DNA of 25,362 nucleotides from JAWLGW01 sp964569055. Lineage in GTDB: Bacteria > Planctomycetota > J058. The stretch covers positions 1-25,362 of the forward strand of contig CAZMSZ010000068.1 of assembly GCA_964569055.1 (NCBI GenBank), read 5' to 3'. Under the pieces are notes generated by a model that worked only from the letters and a program-made list of their open reading frames with translations, was not told the origin of the DNA and made no database searches. Position numbers and translations under genes: made by a program. This document shows, piece after piece, positions 1 to 7,962 of the stretch (position 1 is the first letter of the stretch; the number at the start of each line of letters is the position of its first letter).

Positions 1-1267
1 CGCGGGCGTGCGCGTCCTGAATGATCTGGTTGACCAGGCGGACCAGCCCCGAGCTGCCGTCCTTGACCTCCGCCTCCTCCGGGCGGGCCTCCTCGGCGGG
101 CGTCTCGAGGTCGAGCTCGCCGAGCAGCGCGCCGAGGTCGGTCATGACCGGCGCGGGGGCGGCCGCGCCGCGGCCCGTCTTGCGGGCCGGCTCGGGCGCG
201 CCCTGCGTCCCCAGCGCCCGGTCGACGTAGGCGACGAGGTCCTCCTGCAGCGCGACCTTCGCCAGGATCGGGCGCTCGAGCCGCCGGGCGACCTCGTCGA
301 GGGACGGGACGTCGCGCGGGTCGACGCAGGCCACGACCACGCGGCCGCGCTCCTCGCCGATCGGCGCGCAGCCCCGCTGCACGAGCGCGGTGCGGGTGAA
401 CGGCCCGAGCAGCGCGGCCGGCGGCGGCTCGTGCGCGGCGAGGTCCACGGCGGGCACGCGGTAGTGCTCGGCCAGGGAGGCGAGCACCTCCTTCTTGGGC
501 ACCGAGAAGGCCGCGACCAGCCGCCCGCCGATCGAGCCCCCCTCCCGCCGGGCCTGGTCGGCCGCCTTCTCGAGGATCGCCTCGTCGACCAGGCAGGTCG
601 CGAGCAGCCGGTCGAAGCCGGCCAGGCGCGAGCGCCGCCGCTGGTTGCTGAACGCGGCCGCGAGCATCTCGGCGATCTCCATCAGGAGCCGCTTGTGGCG
701 CGCCGTGAACGGCCTCCCGTCGCGATGGTTGTCGAGCTCGACCACGCCCTCGGTGTGGTGGCCCGCCTTGACGGGCACCAGCAGCGCCTGGCGGGTCCGC
801 GACCCGGCCTGCTCGTCCCACGTCCGGTCGAACCGCAGCTCCTCGCTCACCGCCGCGAGCTGCTTGCGGTCGTAGACGTCGTCGAGCACCACGATCCGCC
901 CGGTCGCCGCCACGAACCCAGGCAGGCTGTGCGGACCGAGCGGGAACCGCGCCGCCGCGCCCGAGGGCCGCCGCGTGAACACCTCCTGCTTGGCGCGGTC
1001 GACCACGAACAGCGTGGCGCGCTCGACCGAGAACAGCCGCTCGAGCTCGGGCCCGAGCGTGCGCATCAGCTCGTCGAGCCCTGCCGCATGGATCTTGCCG
1101 CCGAGCTGCCGCAGCGTCGCCTCGACCGCGAGCTGCTCGCGCAACGCCGCGTCGCCGCCGCCGAGCCCCTCACCCACCCCGAGCCAGTCGTCGTCCTCGC
1201 CGCCGGGCGCCTCGGCCCGATCGAGCCAATCGAGGGCCGCCGCGAGGCGCTGCTTGTCGTCGGCCAC
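1..1267 (-). CDS. GAF-domain GspE/PilB-type secretion or pilus ATPase, 5' part
   Basis: The first 422 codons of a gene that runs off the left edge of the window. The start is GTG at 1267, with GGGGAGG five bases upstream. Residues about 60-210 look like a GAF sensor domain (ERATLFVVDR, LLVPVKAG and GVVELDN strands). Residues about 225-365 look like the GspE/PilB N-terminal domain (GGRLVAAFSVPKKEVLASLAEHYRVPAVDL, here described only by its start and end motifs: GGRLVAAF to VPAVDL). The last visible residues, LVRLVNQIIQDAHAR, match the opening of the GspE/PilB core, which usually continues as GASDIHIEP. Family knowledge: hexameric cytoplasmic ATPases powering type II secretion or type IV pili. 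The N-terminal GAF domain is an addition to the usual layout and suggests ligand or regulatory input. The Walker motifs lie outside the window, so activity cannot be judged. The assignment rests on domain order and the terminal motif. Confidence 0.8.
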   Translation of the reverse strand, partial: MADDKQRLAAALDWLDRAEAPGGEDDDWLGVGEGLGGGDAALREQLAVEATLRQLGGKIHAAGLDELMRTLGPELERLFSVERATLFVVDRAKQEVFTRRPSGAAARFPLGPHSLPGFVAATGRIVVLDDVYDRKQLAAVSEELRFDRTWDEQAGSRTRQALLVPVKAGHHTEGVVELDNHRDGRPFTARHKRLLMEIAEMLAAAFSNQRRRSRLAGFDRLLATCLVDEAILEKAADQARREGGSIGGRLVAAFSVPKKEVLASLAEHYRVPAVDLAAHEPPPAALLGPFTRTALVQRGCAPIGEERGRVVVACVDPRDVPSLDEVARRLERPILAKVALQEDLVAYVDRALGTQGAPEPARKTGRGAAAPAPVMTDLGALLGELDLETPAEEARPEEAEVKDGSSGLVRLVNQIIQDAHAR

Positions 1268-1425
1268 GGGAACCTCCCCAGGAGTCCCCACCCGCGGGCC
1301 ATCTTGGTTCGTTGGCCCGGCCCGCGCCAGCGGATTCGCCGCGAGGGCGACCACCGGGGCCCTTGCGCGGCTCGATCCGAGAGGCTGTCGCATCGACCCT
1401 TCGTGCTCGTGCTCGCCGGGCAGAG

Positions 1426-1870
1426 ACCGCCAAGGAAGAGCTGTCGCTGCAAGGACGGCTCCCTCGCCTGAGAGCTGACCGCCAAGGGAGCCGAGGGAGA
1501 GCTGTCGCTGGGAAGCTCGGCTCCCTCGCCTGAGAACTGACCGCCAAGAGCGCCAAGAGCGCCAAGGAAGAGCTGTCGCTGCAAGGACGGCTCCCTCGCC
1601 TGAGAGCTGACCGCCAAGGGAGCCGAGGGAGAGCTGTCGCTGGGAAGCTCGGCTCCCTCGCCTGAGAACTGACCGCCAAGAGCGCCAAGAGCGCCAAGGG
1701 AGAGCTGTCGCTGGCGAGGTCGGCTCCCTCGCCTGAGAGCTGACCGCCAAGGGAGCCGAGGGGAGCTGTCGCTGGCAAGAACGGCTCCATCGCCTGAGGA
1801 ATGACCGCCAAGAGCGCCAAGAGCGCCAAGGAAGAGCTGTCGCTGGTGAGGTCAGCTCCCTCCGGCGAGC
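1426..1870. repeat. Seven-unit tandem repeat with a 132-base higher-order period
   Basis: Seven degenerate units begin with ACCGCCAAG at 1426, 1478, 1540, 1610, 1672, 1743 and 1804. Units of about 61-62 and 70-71 bases alternate, so every second unit recurs at 132-133 bases. Long units carry a triplicated CGCCAAGAG-type motif. Short units at 1478 and 1610 carry GGGAGCCGAG followed by its exact complement CTCGGCTCCC, a possible 10-bp stem. All units contain GAGCTGTCGCTG. I see no convincing gene in 1268-1964; the ORFs there are built from the repeat itself. It separates two minus-strand genes. Confidence 0.9.
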
Positions 1871-1873
1871 TCA

Positions 1874-1941
1874 GAGTCCGAGACCGAATCCGAGGCCGAA
1901 TCCGAAGCCGAATCCCAGTCCGATTCCGACTCCGACTCCGG
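1874..1941. repeat. Imperfect TCGGAN hexamer array
   Basis: Read on the minus strand this stretch is about eleven consecutive hexamers of the form TCGGAN or close variants (TCGGAG, TCGGAA, TCGGAC, TCGGAT, TCGGCT). It starts about 24 bases after the stop codon of the Clp/release-factor gene. The units are in direct orientation, so no long hairpin is expected. Another reading frame encodes a Ser/Asp-rich peptide, which I attribute to the repeat. Confidence 0.8.
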
Positions 1942-1964
1942 CGCGGCGTACGGCAGCGCCCCGC

Positions 1965-4900
1965 TCACTCCCCCAGGATTCGCGGCAGCACGAACGGATC
2001 GAGCTTCCCCTCGAGGACCTGGTCGAGATGCTGCTTGGTGCCGCTCGGGATGTCGCGCGCCATGGGCTGGTGGGAGAGGACGTAGCGCCGGATCACGCCC
2101 GGGTCGGCGCGGGGGTCGCGCCGGCGGGCGGCGGCCACGCGGGCGGCGAGGTAGGCGAGGGCGCCCTCCTCGGCGCGCGGGTGGCCGTCGACGTTGCCGT
2201 CGAGGGCGACCAGCGTCTCCTGGTGGGTGAGCACCAGGTGCTGGCGGTGGCGCTTGAGCAGGACGCCCTGCTCGTCGGCGGTGGCGCGGCGCTCGAGCTT
2301 GAGCTCGGCGGGGCGGAGCGGCTCGGGCGCGGGCGGGAACACGCTCACCCGCACGAACCCGCCCCGCTTGGCGCGGCGCTGCTCGAGGTCGCGCACCACC
2401 CACTCGTGCAGGCCGGCCTCGCCGCGGAGGAGGCCGAAGGCGCAGGTCCCCTCCACCCGCACCCCCGCCTCGCGGACGGTGCCCTCGCCGCGCAGCGCCT
2501 CGTAGACCACCTGGTAGCCCAGCCGCTTGCTCCGGAGGTAGCGCTTGTACATCCGGCTCATGAGCGCGATCGGGTCCTCGGGCATGTCGGCGTCGCCGAC
2601 CTGCCGCAAGAGCAGGTAGGCGTCGCCGCGGTCCTCGGCCGAGGGGCAGTGGACGGCGTAGGTCGTGAACTCGAGCTCGTGCTCGAGCTCGTCGATCTTG
2701 GCGAGGAGGTCGTGCAGGGTGCGGGTCTCCCCGGGCTGGCCGCGGGCGCGCCCCAGCAGGCGGTCGAGCTTGGCGACCGCCTTGTCGAGGTGCCCCGGCG
2801 CCTCGAGCAGCCGCTCGAGCGCGGCGATCTCGGTGAGCACGGCGCCCGCCTGCTCCTTGCGCTCCCAGAAGTCGGGCGCCAGCGTGGCGTCGAGCAGCTC
2901 CTTCTTGCGGCCGCGCAGGCCGCGCTCCTCCTGCGCCCGCGCCAGCCCCTCGACCCGCTCCTGCAGGTCGAGCACGCGCTGCTCGAGGTCGTCGAGGTCG
3001 ACCAGGCGGCCGAGCCGCGGGTCCTTGATCCGGGCCGAGGCGCGGCCCGGCGCGGGGAGCTCGACCTCGTCCTCCTCCTCCTGCGGCTGGAGGACCAGCT
3101 CGGAGGCCAGGGTCCCGTCGGCGCCCACCGCGAGGCGGATCACCGGGCGCTCGTCGCCGGGCGGCAGGCGGAGGATCGCGCGGGCGAGCGGCTTGAGCAG
3201 CAGCTCCTCCACGCGGCGCTTGAGGTGGCGCGCGCCGAACGTGCTCGAGAAGCCCTCCTCGAGCAGGATCCCGATCACCGCGTCGTCGGTCTCGACGATC
3301 ACGCCGCGGCGGGTGATCCCCTTGCGCGAGAGCACCCGCCGCACCTCGCGGCGGGTCAGCCGGCGCATGACCTCGAGCGTGAGCGGGGCGAACACGACCG
3401 TCCGGGTCAGGCGGTTGAGGAACTCGGGGCGGAAGGTCTTGCGCATGACCCGCCGCACCTTGGCGGTCTGGGCCTCGAGGTCCGCCTCGCCCGCCGCGAA
3501 GCCGAGGTCGGTCCCCTCGGTGAGGTCCGAGCCGAGGTTGGAGGTCATGACGATGATCGAGCGGCGGAAGTCGGTGACCTGCCCGCGCTCGTCGATCAGC
3601 CGCCCCTCGTCCATGAGCGGCAGCAGCAGGTCGAACACGTTGGTGTGGGCCTTCTCGACCTCGTCCAGCAGGACGACCGAGAACGGGCGCTCGCGGATCG
3701 GGGCGGTGAGCAGGCCCGAGCGCGCCGCGGGGTCGACCGCGTGCGGGTCGCCCACCAGGCGCCGCAGCGAGTGCGGCTCGCGGAACTCGCCGAGGTCGAC
3801 GCGCACCAGCCGCGCCGGGCTGCCGAACAGGAACTCGGCCATGGCCTTGGCCATCTCGGTCTTGCCGACGCCCGTCGGCCCGGCGAAGAACAGCACGCCG
3901 AGCGGGCGGGCGGGGTCGGTCAGCCCGGCCTTGATCAGCGAGATCAGGTCGACCACCGTCTCGACCGCCTCGTCCTGGCCGAGCACCCGCTCGGCGAAGA
4001 ACCGCCGCACCTCGCGCAGGTCGAGCGGCACCGAGTCGTCGAGCAGGCGCACCGGGACGCCGGTCAAGTGCGACAGCGTCCCGAGCAGGCGGGTCGGGGT
4101 GACCACCGCGCGCGGCGGCGGCGCGGCGGCCGGCTCTGCCGCGCCGGGGGACGCGTCCGCGGCGGCGAGCGCCTCCTGCACGGCGGCCTCCACCGCCTCG
4201 CGCAGCAGGCGCACCCCGTCGCCGGGCCGGACCTGCGAGGTGAAGTAGTCGTCGGCGAGGTCGAGGGCGACCCCGATGCTCGCCGGCGGGATCTCGAGCT
4301 CGACCCGAGGGCGCCACCGGGCCCGCAGGTCGTCGGCCACGCCGGCCAGGATCTCGCGGGCCGGGCCGGCCGCGGGGACCTCGACCTCGAGCGCGAAGAA
4401 CAGCTTGCGGAACCCCGGCATCCGGCCGAGCCCGCGCTGGAACGCCTCGGGCGTGCTCTCGCCCAGGATCACCACCGTGCCCCGCTCGAGCGCGGGGGCG
4501 AGCATGGAGGCGAAGCTCTCCTGCGAGTGCTCGGAGGTGCCGGCCTCGAGCAGCAGGTTGACGTCGGGGACGTACCACACGGTGCGGCTCGGGGCGCGGA
4601 TCGCGTCGATCAGCTCCTTGAGCCGGGTCTGCCACTCGCCGAGGTAGCGCGTGCCCGACAGGACCTCGCCGGTGGTCGCCTCGAGGATCGTGAGCGGGAC
4701 GAGCACCTGCTCCTCCCCGAGCCGGCGGGCGAGCTCGTGCACGATCGCCGTCTTGCCCACCCCCGAGGGGCCGAGCAGCACGACGCTCTTGGGGCCCGAG
4801 CGCGCGAACCGCTCGGTGATCGCCTGCAGCTCGCGCTCGCGCCCGTGCGCCCGGTCGAGCTCGCCCCCGAGCGCGCGCTGCGTGAGGTTGGAGCCGAAGC

Positions 4901-5639
4901 GGGCGAGCGCCGCGGGGTCGGCCGGCAGGTGGCGCAGCTCCTGGGCGATCCGGCCCTGGGCCGCCGTGAGCGGCTGCTCCTCGAGCGCGTCCGCGAGCGG
5001 GCCCTGCGCCGAGCGCGGCAGCCCGCGGAACGACGGCAGCAGCGCGGCGTAGTCGCGCTCGGCGGTGGCCGTGACCAGGCGCCCGGCGGCCAGCCGCCGC
5101 AGCTCGGGCTCGTCCTCGCGCGGGATGTGCCGAGCGAGGGCCTGCAGCGCCTCGCCCGCGGCCTCCGGCTCCCCGCGCGCGCCGAGCGCGGCCAGCCCCT
5201 CGAACGCGGCCAGGCGCGGGGCGCGGGCCCGCTCGTCGGCGAGGAGCTGGTCGAGGCGGGCCACCGCGCCCGCGCCGCCGAGCGCGCGCACCGCCTCGGC
5301 CGCCGCGGCCCGCACCGACGGCAGCCGGTCACCCAGGGCCCGCGTCACCGCGCCGAGGCCGTCGGCGTCGCCGAGCTGACCGAGCGCCCGGCACACCGCG
5401 CGCCGCACCGGCCCGCTGGGGTCCTCCAGCCGCCGCTCGAGCGCGACCCGCGCCGCCCCCTCGCTCCGACGCCCGAGCGCGAGCGCGGCCGCCCGCCGCA
5501 CGGCCGCGCAGCCGTGCTCGAGCAAGCCCGTCAGCTCGCCGGGCGCGGTCTCCCCCTCGGCGAGGGCGACCGCCGCGATCTCGACGGTCGCCTCGTCGTC
5601 CCCCGCCTCCTCGAGCTCGGCGATCAGGTCGCGCAGCAT
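1965..5639 (-). CDS. HEAT-like repeats + ClpB-like double AAA+ ATPase + degenerate RF2-like release factor
   Basis: A 1224-residue fusion protein. Residues 1-170 are Ala/Arg/Leu-rich HEAT-like helical repeats. AAA module 1 (about 255-480) has Walker A GPSGVGKT (290-297) and a ClpB-style RYLGEW pore loop, but the Walker B region reads WYVPDV where the family has FIDEI. AAA module 2 (about 540-830) has GPTGVGKT (587-594), VVLLDEVEKAH (655-665), MTSNLGS and RPEFLNR (arginine finger), but no GYVGY pore loop. Residues about 885-1224 follow bacterial RF2 in order: a PCRF-like coiled region, CAFGLLRGEAGLHEWV (RF2: YAYGYLKAEAGVHRLV), LVLTHQETL, and a C-terminus IRRYVL...MARDI...VLEGKLDPF matching the RF2 end. 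GGQ is absent (ADEQG at the place) and no SPF tripeptide is seen. Inferred role: an ATP-driven remodeller docking on ribosomes without peptide release. No Shine-Dalgarno; TACCAT lies seven bases before ATG. Confidence 0.85.
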   Translation of the reverse strand: MLRDLIAELEEAGDDEATVEIAAVALAEGETAPGELTGLLEHGCAAVRRAAALALGRRSEGAARVALERRLEDPSGPVRRAVCRALGQLGDADGLGAVTRALGDRLPSVRAAAAEAVRALGGAGAVARLDQLLADERARAPRLAAFEGLAALGARGEPEAAGEALQALARHIPREDEPELRRLAAGRLVTATAERDYAALLPSFRGLPRSAQGPLADALEEQPLTAAQGRIAQELRHLPADPAALARFGSNLTQRALGGELDRAHGRERELQAITERFARSGPKSVVLLGPSGVGKTAIVHELARRLGEEQVLVPLTILEATTGEVLSGTRYLGEWQTRLKELIDAIRAPSRTVWYVPDVNLLLEAGTSEHSQESFASMLAPALERGTVVILGESTPEAFQRGLGRMPGFRKLFFALEVEVPAAGPAREILAGVADDLRARWRPRVELEIPPASIGVALDLADDYFTSQVRPGDGVRLLREAVEAAVQEALAAADASPGAAEPAAAPPPRAVVTPTRLLGTLSHLTGVPVRLLDDSVPLDLREVRRFFAERVLGQDEAVETVVDLISLIKAGLTDPARPLGVLFFAGPTGVGKTEMAKAMAEFLFGSPARLVRVDLGEFREPHSLRRLVGDPHAVDPAARSGLLTAPIRERPFSVVLLDEVEKAHTNVFDLLLPLMDEGRLIDERGQVTDFRRSIIVMTSNLGSDLTEGTDLGFAAGEADLEAQTAKVRRVMRKTFRPEFLNRLTRTVVFAPLTLEVMRRLTRREVRRVLSRKGITRRGVIVETDDAVIGILLEEGFSSTFGARHLKRRVEELLLKPLARAILRLPPGDERPVIRLAVGADGTLASELVLQPQEEEDEVELPAPGRASARIKDPRLGRLVDLDDLEQRVLDLQERVEGLARAQEERGLRGRKKELLDATLAPDFWERKEQAGAVLTEIAALERLLEAPGHLDKAVAKLDRLLGRARGQPGETRTLHDLLAKIDELEHELEFTTYAVHCPSAEDRGDAYLLLRQVGDADMPEDPIALMSRMYKRYLRSKRLGYQVVYEALRGEGTVREAGVRVEGTCAFGLLRGEAGLHEWVVRDLEQRRAKRGGFVRVSVFPPAPEPLRPAELKLERRATADEQGVLLKRHRQHLVLTHQETLVALDGNVDGHPRAEEGALAYLAARVAAARRRDPRADPGVIRRYVLSHQPMARDIPSGTKQHLDQVLEGKLDPFVLPRILGE

Positions 5640-5646
5640 GCCCAGA

Positions 5647-5652
5647 ATGGTA
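5647..5652 (-). promoter_or_regulatory. Candidate -10 box for a leaderless transcript (Clp/RF2 fusion gene)
   Basis: Minus-strand TACCAT ends seven bases before the ATG at 5639, which would put the transcript start at or next to the start codon. No clear -35 box is visible and no Shine-Dalgarno precedes the ATG. Confidence 0.35.
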
Positions 5653-5710
5653 GCGCGTGCGGCCCGTCCGACTCACCCATTCCCGCAGGGAGGTCGCCCT
5701 CTGGCGGCAG

Positions 5711-5878
5711 CGTGCCCTTGCCCTTGCTCGTGCTCGTGCCCGTGCTCGTGACCCGCGCCCACACGAGACCCGATCGCATCCGCGACTGCGTCTCGAGACC
5801 GCGCACGGCGACGGTCACGCGCACGATCTCGGACGAGCACGAGCACGAGCACGGACGAGCACGAGCACGAGCACGAGG
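5711..5878. repeat. GTGCTC/GTGCCC hexamer inverted repeat
   Basis: The left arm (5711-5750) is built of CGTGCCC, TTGCCC and GTGCTC hexamers. The right arm (5832-5878) is built of GAGCAC hexamers, the reverse complement. Inside them CGTGACC (5746-5752) pairs with GGTCACG (5814-5820). Together they can form a long imperfect stem-loop of about 165 bases. It fills the space between the kinase stop and the start of the Clp/RF2 fusion gene, both on the minus strand. It could end or attenuate read-through; this is inference. Confidence 0.75.
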
Positions 5879-5890
5879 CTCGAGGGGACC

Positions 5891-7858
5891 TCAGCCGACC
5901 TCGCTCTCCTGCGCGCTCGCGGGCGCGGGGCCGTCGGTGCTCGCTCCGTTCCCCTCGACCGCGCGGCGCCGCCGGCCGAAGAAGAACGCCCACAGCCGAG
6001 CGAAGAAGCCGAGCTTCGGCGCGGCCGGCTCGGGCACGGCGGGGAGGAGCGGCTCGGCGGGAGGCCCGCCGTCGAGCCGCGGGACGGCCATCTCCGGCTG
6101 CGTGAAGCCCAGCTCGTCGAGCTCGGCCGCGCTCGGCTCGGGCGCGCCCGGAAGGGGCGGCGGCGGCGGCACGCTCGGGAGCGGGAGGGGCGCCGAGGGC
6201 AGCGGGACCACCTGCGTGGGCTCGGCCAGCGCCGGCTCGGCGAGCGCGGGCGCGGGCTCGCTGGCCGGCGCCGCCGCGCCGCTCGACTCGGGCAGCGGCG
6301 CGTCGGGGCACACCATGGGCCGAACGCGGGTGCGCAGGAACTCGAGCGCCTCGGCCGCGGTCTGGAACCGCTTGCTCGCCACCTTCTCCAGCAGCTTCGC
6401 CACGAACTCCTCGAGCTCGGCGGGAGCCTCGGGCAGGAGCGCGCGCAGGGGCGGCGGCTTGTTGTAGAGGTGCATCGGCAGGTACTCGGTCGGCTCCTTG
6501 GCCTGGAACGGGAGCCGCCCGGTGGCGATGCGGAAGATCGTGATCCCGAGCGAGTAGAGGTCGGCGCGTCCGTCGACGGTGGGCTCGGTGATGCTCTCGG
6601 GCGCGATGTAGGCGGGAGAGCCGGTGATCTTGCCGCCCATGGTCCGGTAGAACTGCTCGCCCGCGCCCGAGTCCTCGGCGTCGAGCACGCGCGCGATCCC
6701 GAAGTCCACGATCTTGAGCTTCTCGCGCCCGTCGGGCTGCGGGCTGATCCGGAAGTTCTGCGGCTTGATGTCGCGGTGGACGATGTTCGCGAGGTGGACC
6801 GCGTCGAGCCCCTGCAGCGCCTGGTCCATGAGGTCGACGACCCGCGGGAGCGACAGCGGACCCTCGCGCTTGAGGATGTCGGCCAGCTCCTCGCCCTCGA
6901 TCAGCTCCATGGCCATGTAGTAGGAGCCGTCCTTGGTCTCGGCCGCGTCGTAGATCTCGATGATGTTCTCGTGCGCGCAGAAGCTGGTGGCGAGGATCTC
7001 GCGCTTGAAGCGGGCCGCCGCGTCCTTGCTCTTGACCACCGAGCGGTGGACCACCTTGAGCGCCATCGGGCGGGTGCGCGCCTCGTCGTCGCGCTCGAAG
7101 GCGAGGTAGACCACGCCCATGCCGCCTTCGCCGAGCTTGCTGACGATCGTGAACTTCTCGTCGAGGCCGGTCCCCTCCAGCTCCGGCGGGAGCGGGGCGC
7201 TCGCGGGCGCGGCGAGCGCGGCCGTGGCCTCCACGTCGTCGGCCGACGGCGCCGACTGCGCGGACCGAGCGCCCGGGTCGGCCAGCGGGGTGATCCCGGC
7301 GGCGACCGACTGAGGGAGGATCTGGGTCCCCTCGCCGGGGACGAGCGGCGGCGCCTCGCGCTCCCCCTCGGCGATCACCTGCGTGACCGCCTGCGACTCG
7401 CGCTCGATCCCCTCGTAGCCGCGCTCGCGGTAGCGGGTCGCCGTCCCCACGTTGTCGGCGTCGAGCGACGCGCGCGCCAGGCCGTCGAGCTCCTCGTGCG
7501 CGGCGGGGGTCAGGAGCCCCGCCGCGAGCAGCGCCTTGCCCAGCGTCGCGCCGTCCGGAGCCTGGCGCACCTGCCACATGATCGGCTGGAGCTCGGCCTC
7601 GGGGACGAGCTTCTTGGCGCGCAGGTGGCGCAGGTAGAACGACTCGCCCTTGAGCACCATGCAGCGCGCGGCGTAGCGGTCGATCCTGGCCACGGTCGCC
7701 GCGTCGAGGCCGCGGGCCTGGCCGAGCCAGGTCAGCAGCGCGTCCGGGCCGCCGGCGGCGTCCACCGCGAGCAGGCCATCGCGGGCGCCCTGGGCGTCGA
7801 GCAGCCCGAGCTGGACGGCCACCTTGGCGCGCAGCAGGTCGAGGAACGTGGTCGGCAC
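5891..7858 (-). CDS. Ser/Thr protein kinase with unrecognised N-terminal domain and Pro-rich tail
   Basis: A 655-residue eukaryote-type (Hanks) kinase. The kinase domain spans about 236-510, with glycine loop GEGGMG (243-248), ALK lysine 268, HRDIKPQN (361-368), DFG (385-387), and SPAYIAPE in the activation segment ending at APE (419-421). All catalytic residues are present, so it should phosphorylate proteins in the cytoplasm. Residues 1-150 form a helical region I do not recognise, followed by an Ala/Pro/Glu-rich linker. The tail (520-655) is rich in Pro and Ala and ends in a short hydrophobic/basic patch, GFFARLWAFFFGRRRR, that could touch the membrane but is too short for a sure transmembrane helix. 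The start is GTG at 7858 with GAGAGG four bases upstream. It lies 104 bases downstream of lpxA on the same strand. Substrates are unknown; the neighbouring FHA/pseudokinase and the PP2C at 15.7 kb are plausible partners. Confidence 0.92.
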   Translation of the reverse strand: MPTTFLDLLRAKVAVQLGLLDAQGARDGLLAVDAAGGPDALLTWLGQARGLDAATVARIDRYAARCMVLKGESFYLRHLRAKKLVPEAELQPIMWQVRQAPDGATLGKALLAAGLLTPAAHEELDGLARASLDADNVGTATRYRERGYEGIERESQAVTQVIAEGEREAPPLVPGEGTQILPQSVAAGITPLADPGARSAQSAPSADDVEATAALAAPASAPLPPELEGTGLDEKFTIVSKLGEGGMGVVYLAFERDDEARTRPMALKVVHRSVVKSKDAAARFKREILATSFCAHENIIEIYDAAETKDGSYYMAMELIEGEELADILKREGPLSLPRVVDLMDQALQGLDAVHLANIVHRDIKPQNFRISPQPDGREKLKIVDFGIARVLDAEDSGAGEQFYRTMGGKITGSPAYIAPESITEPTVDGRADLYSLGITIFRIATGRLPFQAKEPTEYLPMHLYNKPPPLRALLPEAPAELEEFVAKLLEKVASKRFQTAAEALEFLRTRVRPMVCPDAPLPESSGAAAPASEPAPALAEPALAEPTQVVPLPSAPLPLPSVPPPPPLPGAPEPSAAELDELGFTQPEMAVPRLDGGPPAEPLLPAVPEPAAPKLGFFARLWAFFFGRRRRAVEGNGASTDGPAPASAQESEVG

Positions 7859-7899
7859 GGAACCTCTCGCCGCCTGTGGTCGAGGCGGACCTCGCGGCC

Positions 7900-7928
7900 A
7901 TTGTGCGCGGACGAGCGCGGGACATCAA
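7900..7928 (-). promoter_or_regulatory. Candidate sigma70-type promoter for the kinase gene
   Basis: On the minus strand TTGATG (7928-7923), a 17-base spacer and CACAAT (7905-7900) resemble -35 and -10 boxes. They lie 41 bases upstream of the GTG start and are among the few AT-richer stretches here. Confidence 0.45.
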
Positions 7929-7962
7929 ATGCCCCGGGGTCAGGACGTGCCCCGTGCCCGAC

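Noticed and set aside
1852..1965. Ser/Asp-rich peptide (SDS-type repeats) read through the TCGGAN array
   Set aside because: It is only the translation of the hexamer array in another frame of the downstream spacer, beyond the true stop of the Clp/RF2 gene.
5700..5880. Possible CRISPR array in the hexamer repeats
   Set aside because: Units are six bases long, contiguous and without unique spacers; no cas genes are present.
2028..6467. Very long plus-strand open frame (over 1400 codons) opposite the Clp/RF2 and kinase genes
   Set aside because: Its translation is low-complexity Arg/Ala/Gly/Leu sequence without domains; it mirrors the codon bias of real minus-strand genes with strong motifs.
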